A stretch of 64,000 nucleotides of DNA from Desulfitobacterium hafniense DCB-2 (GCF_000021925.1 NC_011830.1:2008501-2072500), one strand, 5' to 3'. Shown: positions 17,567 to 26,977, counted from the stretch's first letter. Notes: generated by a model not told the origin, from the sequence alone. Translations and numbers: made by a program.

Positions 17567-18408
17567 AAAAAGCAATCTTAGTATTCACGAAAGTACCGCG
17601 GGTAGGGGACTGCAAGACCCGTTTGACAGAAGCCCGGGGAGGTATTCTTACCTACGAGGAGGCCACCCAGTTCTATGAGGCCTGTGTGCTGGATGTGATG
17701 GATGTGTGCCTTTCCGTGGAAGAAGCTGATTTTTGGATTTGTTATAACATGGATGGGGATCGCCCTTATCTGGATACTCTTTTGGCTCAGGTTAAGCACC
17801 CGGAGAGAATTGCCGGGGTCTTCTCCGATCAGGGAGGGAGCTTTGATGATTGCATGCAATATGCTACAGATTATATTCTTAAGTCCGGCGCCCAGGAGCG
17901 GCTGGCCGATGCGGTTTTGATCAGCGGCGGGGATTTACCTACCCTCCAGCCCCATATCCTTAAAGATGCCCTGAAAAAGCTTGAGGTTTTGAGTCACAGC
18001 GAAGCAGGATATAAGGTTGCCCTCAGGAAGGTTCAGGATCAAGACGGGATGGAGATTGGTGCCGCTCTGGTTGAAGGAGCCTGTCAGGAAGGCGGTTTTT
18101 CCTTAGTGGGGCTGACCTGTACGACGGATTTTGACTTCCATTCCGTTTTCTACAATATGGATGGGGTCACCGCCTTGGATATGCTGGCTGCCAAAGCCAT
18201 CCGAGAAGAGCTTCCTTTAGCCTATGTGGAAGAAGTTCCCGATGTGGATATCCCTGTGGATTTGGCCAGCCAGATCCCGATGCTGCGGGTCATAGAACAT
18301 GCCGCCCGCTATGATGATTTAATCATGGTGCCCCACAGAACCATTGGGATTTTAAATCAGTTGGGCATTGAATCGGTGGCTTTACCGCCGGAAAAAAAGC
18401 CGGTTTAA
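17563..18408 (+). CDS. DUF2064 / TIGR04282-type glycosyltransferase-A-fold protein
   Basis: The 281-residue protein begins ILVFTKVPRVGDCKTRL, the P-loop-like nucleotide-binding start of the DUF2064 family (related to MobA/CofC-type nucleotidyltransferases). It continues with ISGGDLPTL, corresponding to the metal-binding aspartate region. The family is described as a transferase associated with radical SAM genes, and here a radical SAM gene lies three genes upstream. It overlaps the GNAT gene by four bases, indicating translational coupling. The donor and acceptor are unknown. Confidence 0.8.
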   Translation: MKKAILVFTKVPRVGDCKTRLTEARGGILTYEEATQFYEACVLDVMDVCLSVEEADFWICYNMDGDRPYLDTLLAQVKHPERIAGVFSDQGGSFDDCMQYATDYILKSGAQERLADAVLISGGDLPTLQPHILKDALKKLEVLSHSEAGYKVALRKVQDQDGMEIGAALVEGACQEGGFSLVGLTCTTDFDFHSVFYNMDGVTALDMLAAKAIREELPLAYVEEVPDVDIPVDLASQIPMLRVIEHAARYDDLIMVPHRTIGILNQLGIESVALPPEKKPV

Positions 18409-18444
18409 ATGATAGACCATCGAAAAGATTAGGGGGTGATAGTT

Positions 18445-19470
18445 ATGCTGCCATTATTTGAGCCGATCCGGATTAAAGATTTAGAAATAAAGAACCGCAT
18501 CGTTATGCCCCCTATGGCTCTGGATATTGCCACAGAGCAGGGTGCCATAACCCATAAATTAATCGAGCACTATCGGATGCGCACCCGGGGTGTGGGCATG
18601 ATTATTGTCGAGCATGCTTATGTTAACCCTGAGGGGAAGGCTCATCCCCGTCAGTTAGGAATTCATAGGGATGACTTAATTCCAGCCCTGGAGCATCTGG
18701 CTGCCGAAATCCATAAGCAGGGAGCGGTGGTGGGAATCCAAATCAGCCATGGGGGAGCGAGATCCATGGGGAATATTTGCGGTCCCTCCAGTATCCAATC
18801 CCAATATCTGACACGATTCGGAGAGGCTGATCGGAAAAACTGCCGGGTCCTGCCCAGGAAGCTGGATCAGGAAGGGATCAAAGGAATTATTGCGGACTTT
18901 GCCCGGGCCGCCCGCCGGGCCCAAAAAGCCGGTTTTGATTTCGTGGAAATTCATGGTGCCCATGGCTATTTAGTCAACCAGTTTTACTCCCCTCTCACCA
19001 ATATCCGTCACGATGAGTATGGCGGTTCACTGGAACGGCGCTTGACTTTCCCCTTGGAAGTGGTCAAAAGTGTGCGGCGTGTCGTAGGTAAAAGTATGCC
19101 CATATTTTATCGCCTGGGAGCAGACGACCGTCTCCCCGGCGGCAACACAGTCCAGGATAGTGCCCTTGCGGCACAGGCTTTAGAGGCGGCAGGAGTGGAC
19201 TGTCTGGATCTCTCCGGGGGCATTTCCGGTTATCTCCGCCATGGGGAAGAGGGCTTCTTTGCCTATATGGGCCAAGCGATCAAGCCCCAGGTCACTATTC
19301 CGGTTATGGTTACCGGCGGAATTAAAACAGGGAATAAAGCCAATGAAATGATCGCCGGCGGTATTGCCGATTTTGTCGGTGTGGGCCGTACCCTCTTGAA
19401 AGAGAATGAGTGGGCTTACAAGGAATGGGTCAGGATGGGTTCCGGAACCTGCCCTTATCAGGCGATTTAG
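18445..19470 (+). CDS. NADH:flavin oxidoreductase, old-yellow-enzyme family
   Basis: The 341-residue TIM-barrel protein has LFEPIRIKDLEIKNRIVMPPM at the N-terminus, HGAHGYLVNQFYSP, RRLTFPLEVV and the FMN phosphate-binding VGVGRTLL near the C-terminus. These are diagnostic of the OYE/2,4-dienoyl-CoA reductase group. It has only the N-terminal barrel and lacks the Fe-S and FAD/NAD domains of enoate reductases. The ATG at 18445 is chosen over GTG 18436 because AGGGGG lies about nine bases upstream. It is likely to reduce an activated C=C bond of a pathway intermediate. Confidence 0.9.
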   Translation: MLPLFEPIRIKDLEIKNRIVMPPMALDIATEQGAITHKLIEHYRMRTRGVGMIIVEHAYVNPEGKAHPRQLGIHRDDLIPALEHLAAEIHKQGAVVGIQISHGGARSMGNICGPSSIQSQYLTRFGEADRKNCRVLPRKLDQEGIKGIIADFARAARRAQKAGFDFVEIHGAHGYLVNQFYSPLTNIRHDEYGGSLERRLTFPLEVVKSVRRVVGKSMPIFYRLGADDRLPGGNTVQDSALAAQALEAAGVDCLDLSGGISGYLRHGEEGFFAYMGQAIKPQVTIPVMVTGGIKTGNKANEMIAGGIADFVGVGRTLLKENEWAYKEWVRMGSGTCPYQAI

Positions 19471-19489
19471 AGAAAGGGAGTATGAGCTG

Positions 19490-20788
19490 ATGAATGCCGT
19501 ATTAGAAAACATTGAGAACAGTGAAGCCCACTTCCGGTTTACGATTGACTACAAAGTCTTTGCGGACGCTCTGGAGAAAACCTATAAGAAGAATAAGAAG
19601 AACTATCAGGTGGCAGGGTTCCGTAAAGGAAGTGTCCCCCGTTCCGTCATCGAATCCCAATATGGTTCCACAGTCTTTTACCAGGAAGCTCTGGACTTGA
19701 TCATGGCTGATGAATATAAGAAAGCAGTGGAGGGTCTGGCTCTCGATACGATTGGGGATCCGGATATTGAAGTAGGAGAGATCGAAAAAGGGCAAGAATT
19801 AAGTGTAAAAGCCAGTGTACCCGTCGTACCGGAAGTGACCTTGGGACAACTTGAAGGAATAGAGGTTGTCATGCCGAAGGCCAGGGAAGTAAAGAAAGCC
19901 GATATTGAAAAGTCTTTGGAGGAACTTCAGTACAAGAATAAAAAGATTACCGATAAAGAGATGGAGCCGGCTGAAAAGGGTGATACAGTTACCGTAGACT
20001 ATGATTGTGAATTGGATGGTACAAAATTTGAACCGGTCGTGGATTACAAAGCCCTGCTTGACGACAGCCCGGACACCATGGGCTTCGAACTCCAGCTTAA
20101 GGGTGCCCGAAAGGGAGATATCCTTACTATCGAACAAGTTTTTCCTCAGGATCATCTGCAGCCTCAGATTGCGGGCAAAACGGCCTGTTTTAACGTCACA
20201 GTGAAAAAGGTGGAGAGAATCGAGATGCTGCCCTTGGATGACGCCTTTGCTCAAACGGTGGGCAACGTGAGCACAATGGAAGAATTCCGCGCTGAAATTA
20301 AGAAAAATCTTGAGGAAGCTGCAGCCCAACGGGTACAAATGCAGCGCAATAATGCCATTTTGAGTGAGCTCTTTAAGAGATGCCAAGTCAAGATCCCGGA
20401 GTCCCTGATCATGCAACGGGCCATGAGCATGCTGGAACAATTCTCCGGCCAGTTGGAGGCTGAAGGGGGAACCTTGGATCTTTATCTCCAGCTGATGAAT
20501 AGAAAAAGCGAAGACTTCAAAAGAGAAGTTTGGCAAGATGCCGAGAATTCTCTGAAAGCAGACTATATCCTGGATAAGGTCATTAAAGAAAAGGGCTATA
20601 CCGTCAGCGAAGAAGAGCTCAACCAAGGCTGTGAGAAATTTGCCCTCAGTATTAATATGGCGCCGGAGAATGCCAGACAAAATCTGGGGCCTCTTGTCAA
20701 TAAAGTAGAGTATGATCTTAAAGCGGAAAAAGCATTCCACTATCTATTGGAACATGCTGTGATCAGGGAAGGTAATAAAATGGCCTGA
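19490..20788 (+). CDS. trigger-factor-like chaperone paralogue
   Basis: The protein is about 432 residues. The N-terminal domain retains the ribosome-docking signature GFRKG (near residue 45). A PPIase-like middle domain starts GDTVTVDYDCELDGTKFE but is divergent beyond that, and the C-terminal helical arms are complete. Canonical tig sits beside clpPX, which is not the case here. This copy is the last gene of a molybdoenzyme operon, recalling the trigger-factor relatives PceT/CprT that assist reductive dehalogenases. It is probably a dedicated folding factor for an operon product. The ATG at 19490 follows AAAGGGAG. Confidence 0.85.
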   Translation: MNAVLENIENSEAHFRFTIDYKVFADALEKTYKKNKKNYQVAGFRKGSVPRSVIESQYGSTVFYQEALDLIMADEYKKAVEGLALDTIGDPDIEVGEIEKGQELSVKASVPVVPEVTLGQLEGIEVVMPKAREVKKADIEKSLEELQYKNKKITDKEMEPAEKGDTVTVDYDCELDGTKFEPVVDYKALLDDSPDTMGFELQLKGARKGDILTIEQVFPQDHLQPQIAGKTACFNVTVKKVERIEMLPLDDAFAQTVGNVSTMEEFRAEIKKNLEEAAAQRVQMQRNNAILSELFKRCQVKIPESLIMQRAMSMLEQFSGQLEAEGGTLDLYLQLMNRKSEDFKREVWQDAENSLKADYILDKVIKEKGYTVSEEELNQGCEKFALSINMAPENARQNLGPLVNKVEYDLKAEKAFHYLLEHAVIREGNKMA

Positions 20789-20882
20789 TAACGGCAGCCA
20801 CGGTGAAAGCGGCGACAGGCCAATTGAATTAGATGGGGAGGCTTCAGGGATGATGTCTCCGGCAGGCAGGAGGAGAAACCAG

Positions 20883-20930
20883 GGGCCGTTGCTTACGAAC
20901 TAACCAGTTCGTGAACAACGGCCCTTTTTT
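20883..20930 (+). terminator. strong intrinsic terminator ending the 9.6-20.8 kb operon
   Basis: GGGCCGTTG pairs with CAACGGCCC, with further inner pairing CTTACGAAC/GTTCGTGAA, then a run of six T. It separates the plus-strand operon from the convergent minus-strand genes. Confidence 0.9.
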
Positions 20931-21011
20931 GCTTGTTTATGGGTGCGGATTTTTAGACAACTATCCGATGTTACTGCTGCTTCAAAATAGTAAATAGTCC
21001 TTCTCTCACTG

Positions 21012-21641
21012 TCAAGATACGAGTTCTTTCGCTTTGACCGCGGCACTGCCGGCATCCGGGGCAAATCCATCAGCACCAATTTCATCAGCGAACTGCTGGC
21101 TAACAGGAGCACCGCCGACAATCACTTTGAATCCTGTAAGTCCGCTTCCTTTGATGGTCTGGACAGCTTCTTTCAACGCCGGCATCGTGGTGGTCAAAAG
21201 CCCCGAACAAGCCACTAAGGTGACGTTCTTATGATCTTTAATTGCTTCAATCCATTTCGTTGCCGGCACATCGACACCCAGATCCACTATTGCAAACCCG
21301 GCGCTTTCCATCATCATAGAAACAAGGTTTTTGCCGATATCGTGCAGGTCACCGGCGACAGTTCCGATGATGCAGGTGCCTAAGGAACTGCCGCTGCCGT
21401 TTGCCATGAGCGGTTTCAAAACATCGACGCCTTTAGCCATGGCTTTAGCGGACATCAGCATTTCCGGAACATAAATTTCTCCGGCGGAAAATTTGTCTCC
21501 AACAACACTCATCGAATCAACCATGGCTTGCAGAATATCCTGAGCCGCACTTCCTTCAGCGAGCGCTTCCTGAACCAGAACGGGAACTTGTCTCATTTTT
21601 CCGGCCTCTACCATTGCTTTGACTTCTTCTATTTTCGCCAT
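21012..21641 (-). CDS. corrinoid (B12-binding) methyl-carrier protein
   Basis: The 209-residue protein has an N-terminal four-helix cap (about 1-85) and a B12-binding Rossmann domain carrying DLHDIG (98-103) as the DxHxxG lower-ligand motif. SGLLTT and VGGAPV complete the cofactor-binding pattern. This is the MtaC/MttC/OdmA-type carrier that shuttles a methyl group from methyltransferase I to II. It is last in a five-gene minus-strand operon after the two methyltransferases. The ribosome site is AAGGAGG. Confidence 0.95.
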   Translation of the reverse strand: MAKIEEVKAMVEAGKMRQVPVLVQEALAEGSAAQDILQAMVDSMSVVGDKFSAGEIYVPEMLMSAKAMAKGVDVLKPLMANGSGSSLGTCIIGTVAGDLHDIGKNLVSMMMESAGFAIVDLGVDVPATKWIEAIKDHKNVTLVACSGLLTTTMPALKEAVQTIKGSGLTGFKVIVGGAPVSQQFADEIGADGFAPDAGSAAVKAKELVS

Positions 21642-21674
21642 TTTTAAAATTCCTCCTTAATGAAATCAGATAAG

Positions 21675-22478
21675 TTATTTTTTCTGGCCGAATCTTCCGT
21701 CACGGAAGGCACTGATGTATTCCATGCAGTATTCATCCTGTCCCAGGAGGGCTTCGGTCGCGAAGATCATGCCGGCTAAATCCTGATTGGTCGGGTCGAT
21801 AATGCCGCTGTCCATACCCGCATTCATGGCCAGGACCAGGAAGGCCTGATTAACCAGTTTACGGACCGGCAGATTGAAAGAAACGTTACTGCAGCCGCCG
21901 GTGATATGAACAGACGGATACTGGCGTTTAATTTCCTTCATGACGCCGACAATCATGTTGATGCCGTCTTCCGAGGTGCAGAGCATTTCCACCAGGGGGT
22001 CGATGTGCAGGCGGGACGGCGCGATATTAAATTCTCCGGCCCTTTTCATGATGTGGGAAAAGACTTCGAGCCGTTTCTCCGCGGTTTTGGAAATGCCGCT
22101 GTCATCGCATAATAGCGCTGCTACTTCCCATTTGGTATCGGCAATGAGCGGGAAGATTACATCGATTTTATCTCCTTCTCCCGATACGGAATTAATCAGA
22201 CCAGGGCGCTTGCAGAACGGAATAGCCTCGACGATCGCCTGTACATGGGGGCTGTCGATGCAGATCGGGGTATCGGTCACTTCCTGCACCAGATCAATCA
22301 GCCATCTTAAAGTCTCCACTTCGATATTAACATCGGTGGAGGCACAGACATCGATGAAGTTTGCGCCGGCATCGGCTTGAATCTTTGCCAGGTTGCGAAT
22401 GAAGTCAGAATTCCTTTCCGCAATGGCTCTCGCGACGGAAGGAATAGCGCCGTTGATTTTTTCGCCAATGATAATCAT
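21675..22478 (-). CDS. methylcobamide:tetrahydrofolate methyltransferase (MtgA/AcsE-like)
   Basis: The 267-residue pterin-binding TIM barrel begins IIIGEKINGAIPSVARAI, the family's conserved first strand. ANFIDVCAST, PICIDSPH and the GGCSNVSFNLP segment line the pterin pocket. In D. hafniense a protein of this family (MtgA) transfers methyl from methylcobalamin to tetrahydrofolate. Here it would be methyltransferase II, moving the methyl from the adjacent corrinoid protein to THF. It lies 33 bp upstream of the corrinoid gene and has its own AGGAGG site. Confidence 0.92.
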   Translation of the reverse strand: MIIIGEKINGAIPSVARAIAERNSDFIRNLAKIQADAGANFIDVCASTDVNIEVETLRWLIDLVQEVTDTPICIDSPHVQAIVEAIPFCKRPGLINSVSGEGDKIDVIFPLIADTKWEVAALLCDDSGISKTAEKRLEVFSHIMKRAGEFNIAPSRLHIDPLVEMLCTSEDGINMIVGVMKEIKRQYPSVHITGGCSNVSFNLPVRKLVNQAFLVLAMNAGMDSGIIDPTNQDLAGMIFATEALLGQDEYCMEYISAFRDGRFGQKK

Positions 22479-22511
22479 GAATTTCCTCCTAAAATTATTT
22501 TTCCAAAGCTG

Positions 22512-23618
22512 TTAGACGCCATATAGAAGACGGGACTGCTTATAAAGCTCTTCTCTGAAGGCAGTCGTCATGATCTTAAGGTCCGCCTGGGCGTACTGAC
22601 TGAACGTAGTGGGTTTATTCGGATTGCAGTATTTTTCCGCGTATGCTTTGGCCGAAGCTCTTTGCTCTTCTTCCGAAGCTGTCTCCGGATCAAACAAATC
22701 GTCAGGCGCGGTGGCGATAATGATTTTATCCCCGTACAGTTCATAGATTTTTCCAATATCGTTCATTAACTGCGGATTCCAGGAGTCAAAGCCCGCCTCG
22801 ATCATATTGGGAACCTGTTTGATCAGATTGCCGCAGCTGTGCAGGTCGCAGTATCTGCCCTTAAAATGAAGGAAATCAGTCAGCCTTCTCATATAAGGAA
22901 CAATCATTTCCCTAACGGTTGCCGGAGAAAAGAAGGTATCTTTCTGCGAACCCCAGTCATCATGGATTACAAAATAGTCAATCTGAGGAAAATGTTTAAG
23001 CTGTTTATCACAAATTTCAATATATAAGTTTGTGAGCTTGTCAAAAAATTCCTTAACAGCGTCCTGCTGGTCCTCATCACTGATGGCCAGCACCGCGCCT
23101 TCAAAATCCATAAAAGCAATCAGGCGTTCGAACCAGCCGTTCAAAAGCATACCGTGGATGGCATTCGTCTTATTTAAGTACGTTTCATTGGCCTTTTGAC
23201 AGCCCGTCCAATCCCATTTGGCGATATCAGGCCAAATGACCTTATCCTTAAGCTCATTGGCATCTTCAATAAACGGCTTGCCGGGCCGGACCATGGAGCC
23301 TCTCGCCGAAGGCACGTATTCCCACTCAATGCCGAAAAGATCCTTGCCGCCTGTCGTATTGGTCACCCCAGGAACAAATGTTCCATCGATGACCAGCGCT
23401 CTGGCTACGTAATCCGGGTGGATAGGCGGCGTAAATGGCGCCGCTTCCACTCCCATGTTCAGCATAACCTGCCAAATCGGTTTTCTTTCAAACAAAGCTT
23501 TGATCGCTTCCTTGCCTGTGACAGGAAAATTGTAGATGGGGATGGGCTGGTATCCAAAACGATTGGGGATTTCAGCAATGACTTTAAGTTCACTGGGGTC
23601 AAATTTTGGAATACTCAT
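22512..23618 (-). CDS. uroporphyrinogen-decarboxylase-family corrinoid methyltransferase (O-demethylase-type MTI)
   Basis: The 368-residue URO-D-superfamily protein has the zinc-site motif HSCGN near residue 260-264, as in methyltransferases acting with corrinoid proteins. Directly neighbouring corrinoid protein and MTII genes support a methyltransferase I role, removing a methyl from an O- or N-methyl substrate. Family members in Acetobacterium and Desulfitobacterium demethylate methoxylated aromatics such as vanillate. Glycine-betaine-type enzymes are MttB-like and belong to a different family. The start is set at 23618 because AGGAGG precedes it; the longer frame adds 24 unlikely residues. 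Confidence 0.85.
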   Translation of the reverse strand: MSIPKFDPSELKVIAEIPNRFGYQPIPIYNFPVTGKEAIKALFERKPIWQVMLNMGVEAAPFTPPIHPDYVARALVIDGTFVPGVTNTTGGKDLFGIEWEYVPSARGSMVRPGKPFIEDANELKDKVIWPDIAKWDWTGCQKANETYLNKTNAIHGMLLNGWFERLIAFMDFEGAVLAISDEDQQDAVKEFFDKLTNLYIEICDKQLKHFPQIDYFVIHDDWGSQKDTFFSPATVREMIVPYMRRLTDFLHFKGRYCDLHSCGNLIKQVPNMIEAGFDSWNPQLMNDIGKIYELYGDKIIIATAPDDLFDPETASEEEQRASAKAYAEKYCNPNKPTTFSQYAQADLKIMTTAFREELYKQSRLLYGV

Positions 23619-23699
23619 AAAATAAAACCTCCTAAAAATTATTTTTTTAACTATCAGATACAACGGGAATGCAGATAAAGTTGGTTGCATGCCTGCTGT

Positions 23700-25052
23700 T
23701 TATCCCGGCGCCTTGTTTATTTCCTCCAAGGTTCTTTTGCTTGTTTTCTGTCCAAATATCAAAGCGACGATTGCTGTGACGATTATTATTCCTGCATTGA
23801 CCAAGTGAACCCCCAACCAGCCATATGTCGCCAAGATCGGCGGGACGATAAGCACAATGACGGCGGACAGGATGCGGACTTGTCCCATAATTAACCCTAC
23901 GGCGGTGCTTCTGATGTGGGTAGGATAGGATTCAGCCAGATAAGTATAAAGGATAGACACCGAGCCGCCGCCAAAGACCCTGCTTAAAAATACCGCTGCG
24001 ATAATGACTGCCGGTGTTGGAAAAAAGCCGCATACGACAAAGGTCATCCCATTAATAATTGAAAATAAAGCCAAAGGCCCCTTGCGACCGCCCTTATCGG
24101 AAACCAAAGAAGCGGACAGATCGCCAAAAGGTATTCCCCACCAGGATAAGGCCATGATCGACAACACCAATGTTAACTGAAACCCAGCATATTCCTGCAG
24201 GATAGCAGGATAAAAACCGCCTAACATCTGGGCCCCCAATACTACTCCATCCGTGATAATAACAAGTATAATGGTCCGCTTAAGATATTCCTTACTGAGT
24301 ATTAGTTTTAAGGTGGATAGACTGCTGCTTTTTTTAATTTTCTCCGGGACTTCCGAACTTAAATCAACCTCTCGCCCGGTAATTTCGCGAATAACTTTTT
24401 CTGCTTCCGTTATCCGTCCTTTGGACACCAGCCAACGCGGGGACTCTTTAAAAACAATGAAACAAAACGGCAATAATAAAATACTGGTGCCGCCCAGGAC
24501 GAAAATATAACGCCAGCTTTCAGTACTCAGCGGAACAACCCACCGGGCAAATGCCGCACCCACAGGGATGGCGATCGTTCCACAGGCCATGGTTAGGGCT
24601 TGATATCTTCCCCTATGCTCGCTTGGCATCATTTCCGCTATATAAACCATCGCCACGACCAACATACCGATAACACCCAGGCCGGTAAAAAAACGGGTGA
24701 TCGCTAATGTATGAAAATTGAATGCCAGAGCGTTTCCCAGGGATCCGAGTGAAAATATGGCAACGCATAAGATGATCGTTTTCTTTCGTCCTATCTTGTC
24801 CGCAATCCAGCCGCCAAAAATAGCTCCCAAAAACATTCCCACAAAACCGTAGGAATTTACTTGAGCAATTTGTTCCATCGTAAGTCCCCAGGTTTTAACC
24901 AATACCGGTGCTGCATAAGCAAAGGTACCTACGTCCATCTGGTCAAACATGTAACATATTGCTGCCAACCATAACATTCTCTTATGAGAAGAAGTGAGCT
25001 TCATATCGTCAAAATAGGTTGGAGCACTTTGATCTGATCCTGTCATTGTCAT
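23700..25052 (-). CDS. MFS transporter (aromatic acid:H+ symporter-like)
   Basis: The 450-residue, 12-TM protein has the MFS loop GGWIADKIGRKKT after TM2, ESPRWLVSKGR in the central loop, and YLAESYPTHIRSTAVG before TM11. These features characterise the sugar porter and aromatic-acid symporter groups. It lies 80 bp upstream of the methyltransferase I gene in the same operon, so it probably imports the methylated substrate. Confidence 0.9.
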   Translation of the reverse strand: MTMTGSDQSAPTYFDDMKLTSSHKRMLWLAAICYMFDQMDVGTFAYAAPVLVKTWGLTMEQIAQVNSYGFVGMFLGAIFGGWIADKIGRKKTIILCVAIFSLGSLGNALAFNFHTLAITRFFTGLGVIGMLVVAMVYIAEMMPSEHRGRYQALTMACGTIAIPVGAAFARWVVPLSTESWRYIFVLGGTSILLLPFCFIVFKESPRWLVSKGRITEAEKVIREITGREVDLSSEVPEKIKKSSSLSTLKLILSKEYLKRTIILVIITDGVVLGAQMLGGFYPAILQEYAGFQLTLVLSIMALSWWGIPFGDLSASLVSDKGGRKGPLALFSIINGMTFVVCGFFPTPAVIIAAVFLSRVFGGGSVSILYTYLAESYPTHIRSTAVGLIMGQVRILSAVIVLIVPPILATYGWLGVHLVNAGIIIVTAIVALIFGQKTSKRTLEEINKAPG

Positions 25053-25059
25053 CAGGCCT

Positions 25060-25227
25060 TTCGCTTTTCTTTAACTAAACAGTCATGCTGTCCGCCATTA
25101 TCCTTGTCCGATAGAACGTTCACCTCGTTCCCATATGAGTTACAGCTGAACCCACTTCGAGTCGCAGATTCGGATAGTATCCTCCTTTGCCTAAGCCTCA
25201 CCGGAAAACGGGCTGGCAAAGGAGGAT
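25060..25227 (-). other. 209-bp gap between MFS genes: inverted repeat and structured-RNA-like segment
   Basis: ATCCTCCTTTGCC (25179-25191) and its exact complement (25215-25227) form a 13-bp stem without a T run on the minus strand. Between that stem and the next gene, the minus-strand text around 25105-25130 (GGGAACGAGGTGAACG) resembles a piece of a group II intron ribozyme. This is a memory-based impression only. No reading frame here looks genuine. Confidence 0.4.
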
Positions 25228-25261
25228 TTTCCCGAACATGCCTCACAGCATTTTTGAGTTA

Positions 25262-26488
25262 TTAAATTGCTTTAGACGCAGGATACCCAATCTTAGAATC
25301 TTTGTTAAAAAATGTTTCCCGGATAATATCAATAATCATCAGAACGATGTACCCACAGGCGGCTACCAGCATACTGCCGGAAGCATTCGGCATATTAAAA
25401 ATGACGCCTTTGAGGGTGTTAACCATCAGAGGTGAAAAATTAACTCCAAAGCTGATAAAGGCCATTCCAAGGCCAATCCCTAACGTACTGGACGACTTGG
25501 GAACGGCTTCCGACAAAAAATATAGCGTACTGGCCTGCTGCAAACCTGCGCCTATACCAAACGCAATACCGCCGTAGCAAACAACCGCAAAGGTATTTGC
25601 TGAAAAAAGAATGAAAAAAGCAATACTTAGGACGACCATGGCTACAACCATCAAATATTTTTTCGCTGCTCTAAGCACAAGGCCAATAATTAAACCGACA
25701 CCTATGGTCATAAATGAATTGAGGGCGGTAACCTGACCTACCGCGGAAGCTTCCCCCAATCCTTTCTCTACCACCATCATAGAGATATTGGTGTAAAATG
25801 TGAATAATAAGGCACCCATGAAAAAGAGCATGAAACACATATAGAAAAAGGAAGGATTCAAAATAGCCTTAACAGTGCTGGCTCCTACGCCTTTACCCAA
25901 AAGTTTGGCATCCAGCTCGCCTTTAGGAAGATACATTGTCACCACAATTAATACCGGTATGACCAAAAGGTAGACCCAATAAGCGTTGTACCAGGCACTC
26001 ATTGCTAAATAACCAATACAAAGAGTCAGGAACATTATGCCTGCGCTGCTGGCGACTTGTTTGAAGCCAAATACGGTGCCACGCTGATTCCCGTCAAAAT
26101 GCTCGGTAATCAATGCCGCGGAGACCGATATCAGCAATCCTTGTCCCAGCCCGATCAACCCACAGCTGACAAATATGGCATAAATACTGCTATGAACCAA
26201 AATCGGTGCTAGCCCGCCGATAAGCATGAAACAAAGCGCAATCTGAACCAAGGTTTTCTTGCGGAGGTAAGTAGAAAAAACACCGCTTAAAAGTTGCATG
26301 GGCAACGATAATAAGGAAGGCAGCGTGATGACCATTTGAATAAGGGTAACGGACACTTCGGGGAATTCCGCGGAAATTCCTTTTAAGACTGGAGAAAAGG
26401 CATTAAATGCACTTTGGAAAACAATAAATAAGAGAATCGGTAACAATACCTTACCTTTTTCTTTGAAGATCGCTATAAACTCATTCAT
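25262..26488 (-). CDS. MFS transporter
   Basis: The 408-residue protein has about 12 hydrophobic segments. The N-terminal half contains LLSGVFSTYLRKKTLVQ, an MFS-type TM2/3 loop lacking the usual acidic residue. A short charged N-terminus (MNEFIAIFKEKGK) precedes TM1. It is the first gene of the minus-strand demethylase operon, 186 bp downstream of a sigma-54 promoter. A second carrier in the same operon (23700) suggests separate import and export of substrate and demethylated product. Confidence 0.85.
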   Translation of the reverse strand: MNEFIAIFKEKGKVLLPILLFIVFQSAFNAFSPVLKGISAEFPEVSVTLIQMVITLPSLLSLPMQLLSGVFSTYLRKKTLVQIALCFMLIGGLAPILVHSSIYAIFVSCGLIGLGQGLLISVSAALITEHFDGNQRGTVFGFKQVASSAGIMFLTLCIGYLAMSAWYNAYWVYLLVIPVLIVVTMYLPKGELDAKLLGKGVGASTVKAILNPSFFYMCFMLFFMGALLFTFYTNISMMVVEKGLGEASAVGQVTALNSFMTIGVGLIIGLVLRAAKKYLMVVAMVVLSIAFFILFSANTFAVVCYGGIAFGIGAGLQQASTLYFLSEAVPKSSSTLGIGLGMAFISFGVNFSPLMVNTLKGVIFNMPNASGSMLVAACGYIVLMIIDIIRETFFNKDSKIGYPASKAI

Positions 26489-26673
26489 AAACTTGACCTC
26501 CTAATCAATAAATCAGATGAATCCAACATGATTTGCACGCTTTGTTCTGATGATCGTGGGGATTAAATGAAAGAATTTACGCTACAAAAATCCGGTACTA
26601 TTTTTGATCATAATGAACACCTTTTTCCTTTCCTAGTTTTGATCCCAAAATCAGGTTTCTAAATTAACTTACA

Positions 26674-26689
26674 TGCAAAGACAATGCCA
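26674..26689 (-). promoter_or_regulatory. sigma-54 promoter of the demethylase/MFS operon
   Basis: Read on the minus strand the sequence is TGGCATTGTCTTTGCA, with exact GG-N10-GC spacing. The start codon at 26488 is about 186 bp downstream. Confidence 0.85.
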
Positions 26690-26895
26690 AAGTAATCTTT
26701 TGTCCCGATGTCCGGTATTCACGATGCTGTTTTATTCAATTGCTTTGCCTCAACCCTGGCGGCGCCTCCCTAAGATCAACTCCTTAATTTTTTAAAATTT
26801 TTTTATATAGATAAATCAACCTTGAAATATACTGAAAAGAGGGTGCCTTACCAAACATCCTCTTGCACTTTATTGTATATCTTCAAACATTATGG

Positions 26896-26933
26896 TCAAA
26901 ATGACGCGAGCCAAAATGGCACGTGTTAATTTG
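26896..26933. promoter_or_regulatory. candidate enhancer (UAS), copy 1
   Basis: This 38-bp element contains two AAAATG(A/G)CRCG half-sites 15 bp apart and ends in a near-palindrome around CACGTG. It recurs with six mismatches at 27385-27422. It lies 45 bp upstream of the plus promoter and about 207 bp from the minus one. Confidence 0.6.
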
Positions 26934-26977
26934 CACTTTGTTTTCCGGTCCCGGACTGTTTCCGGTTGATCAATATC

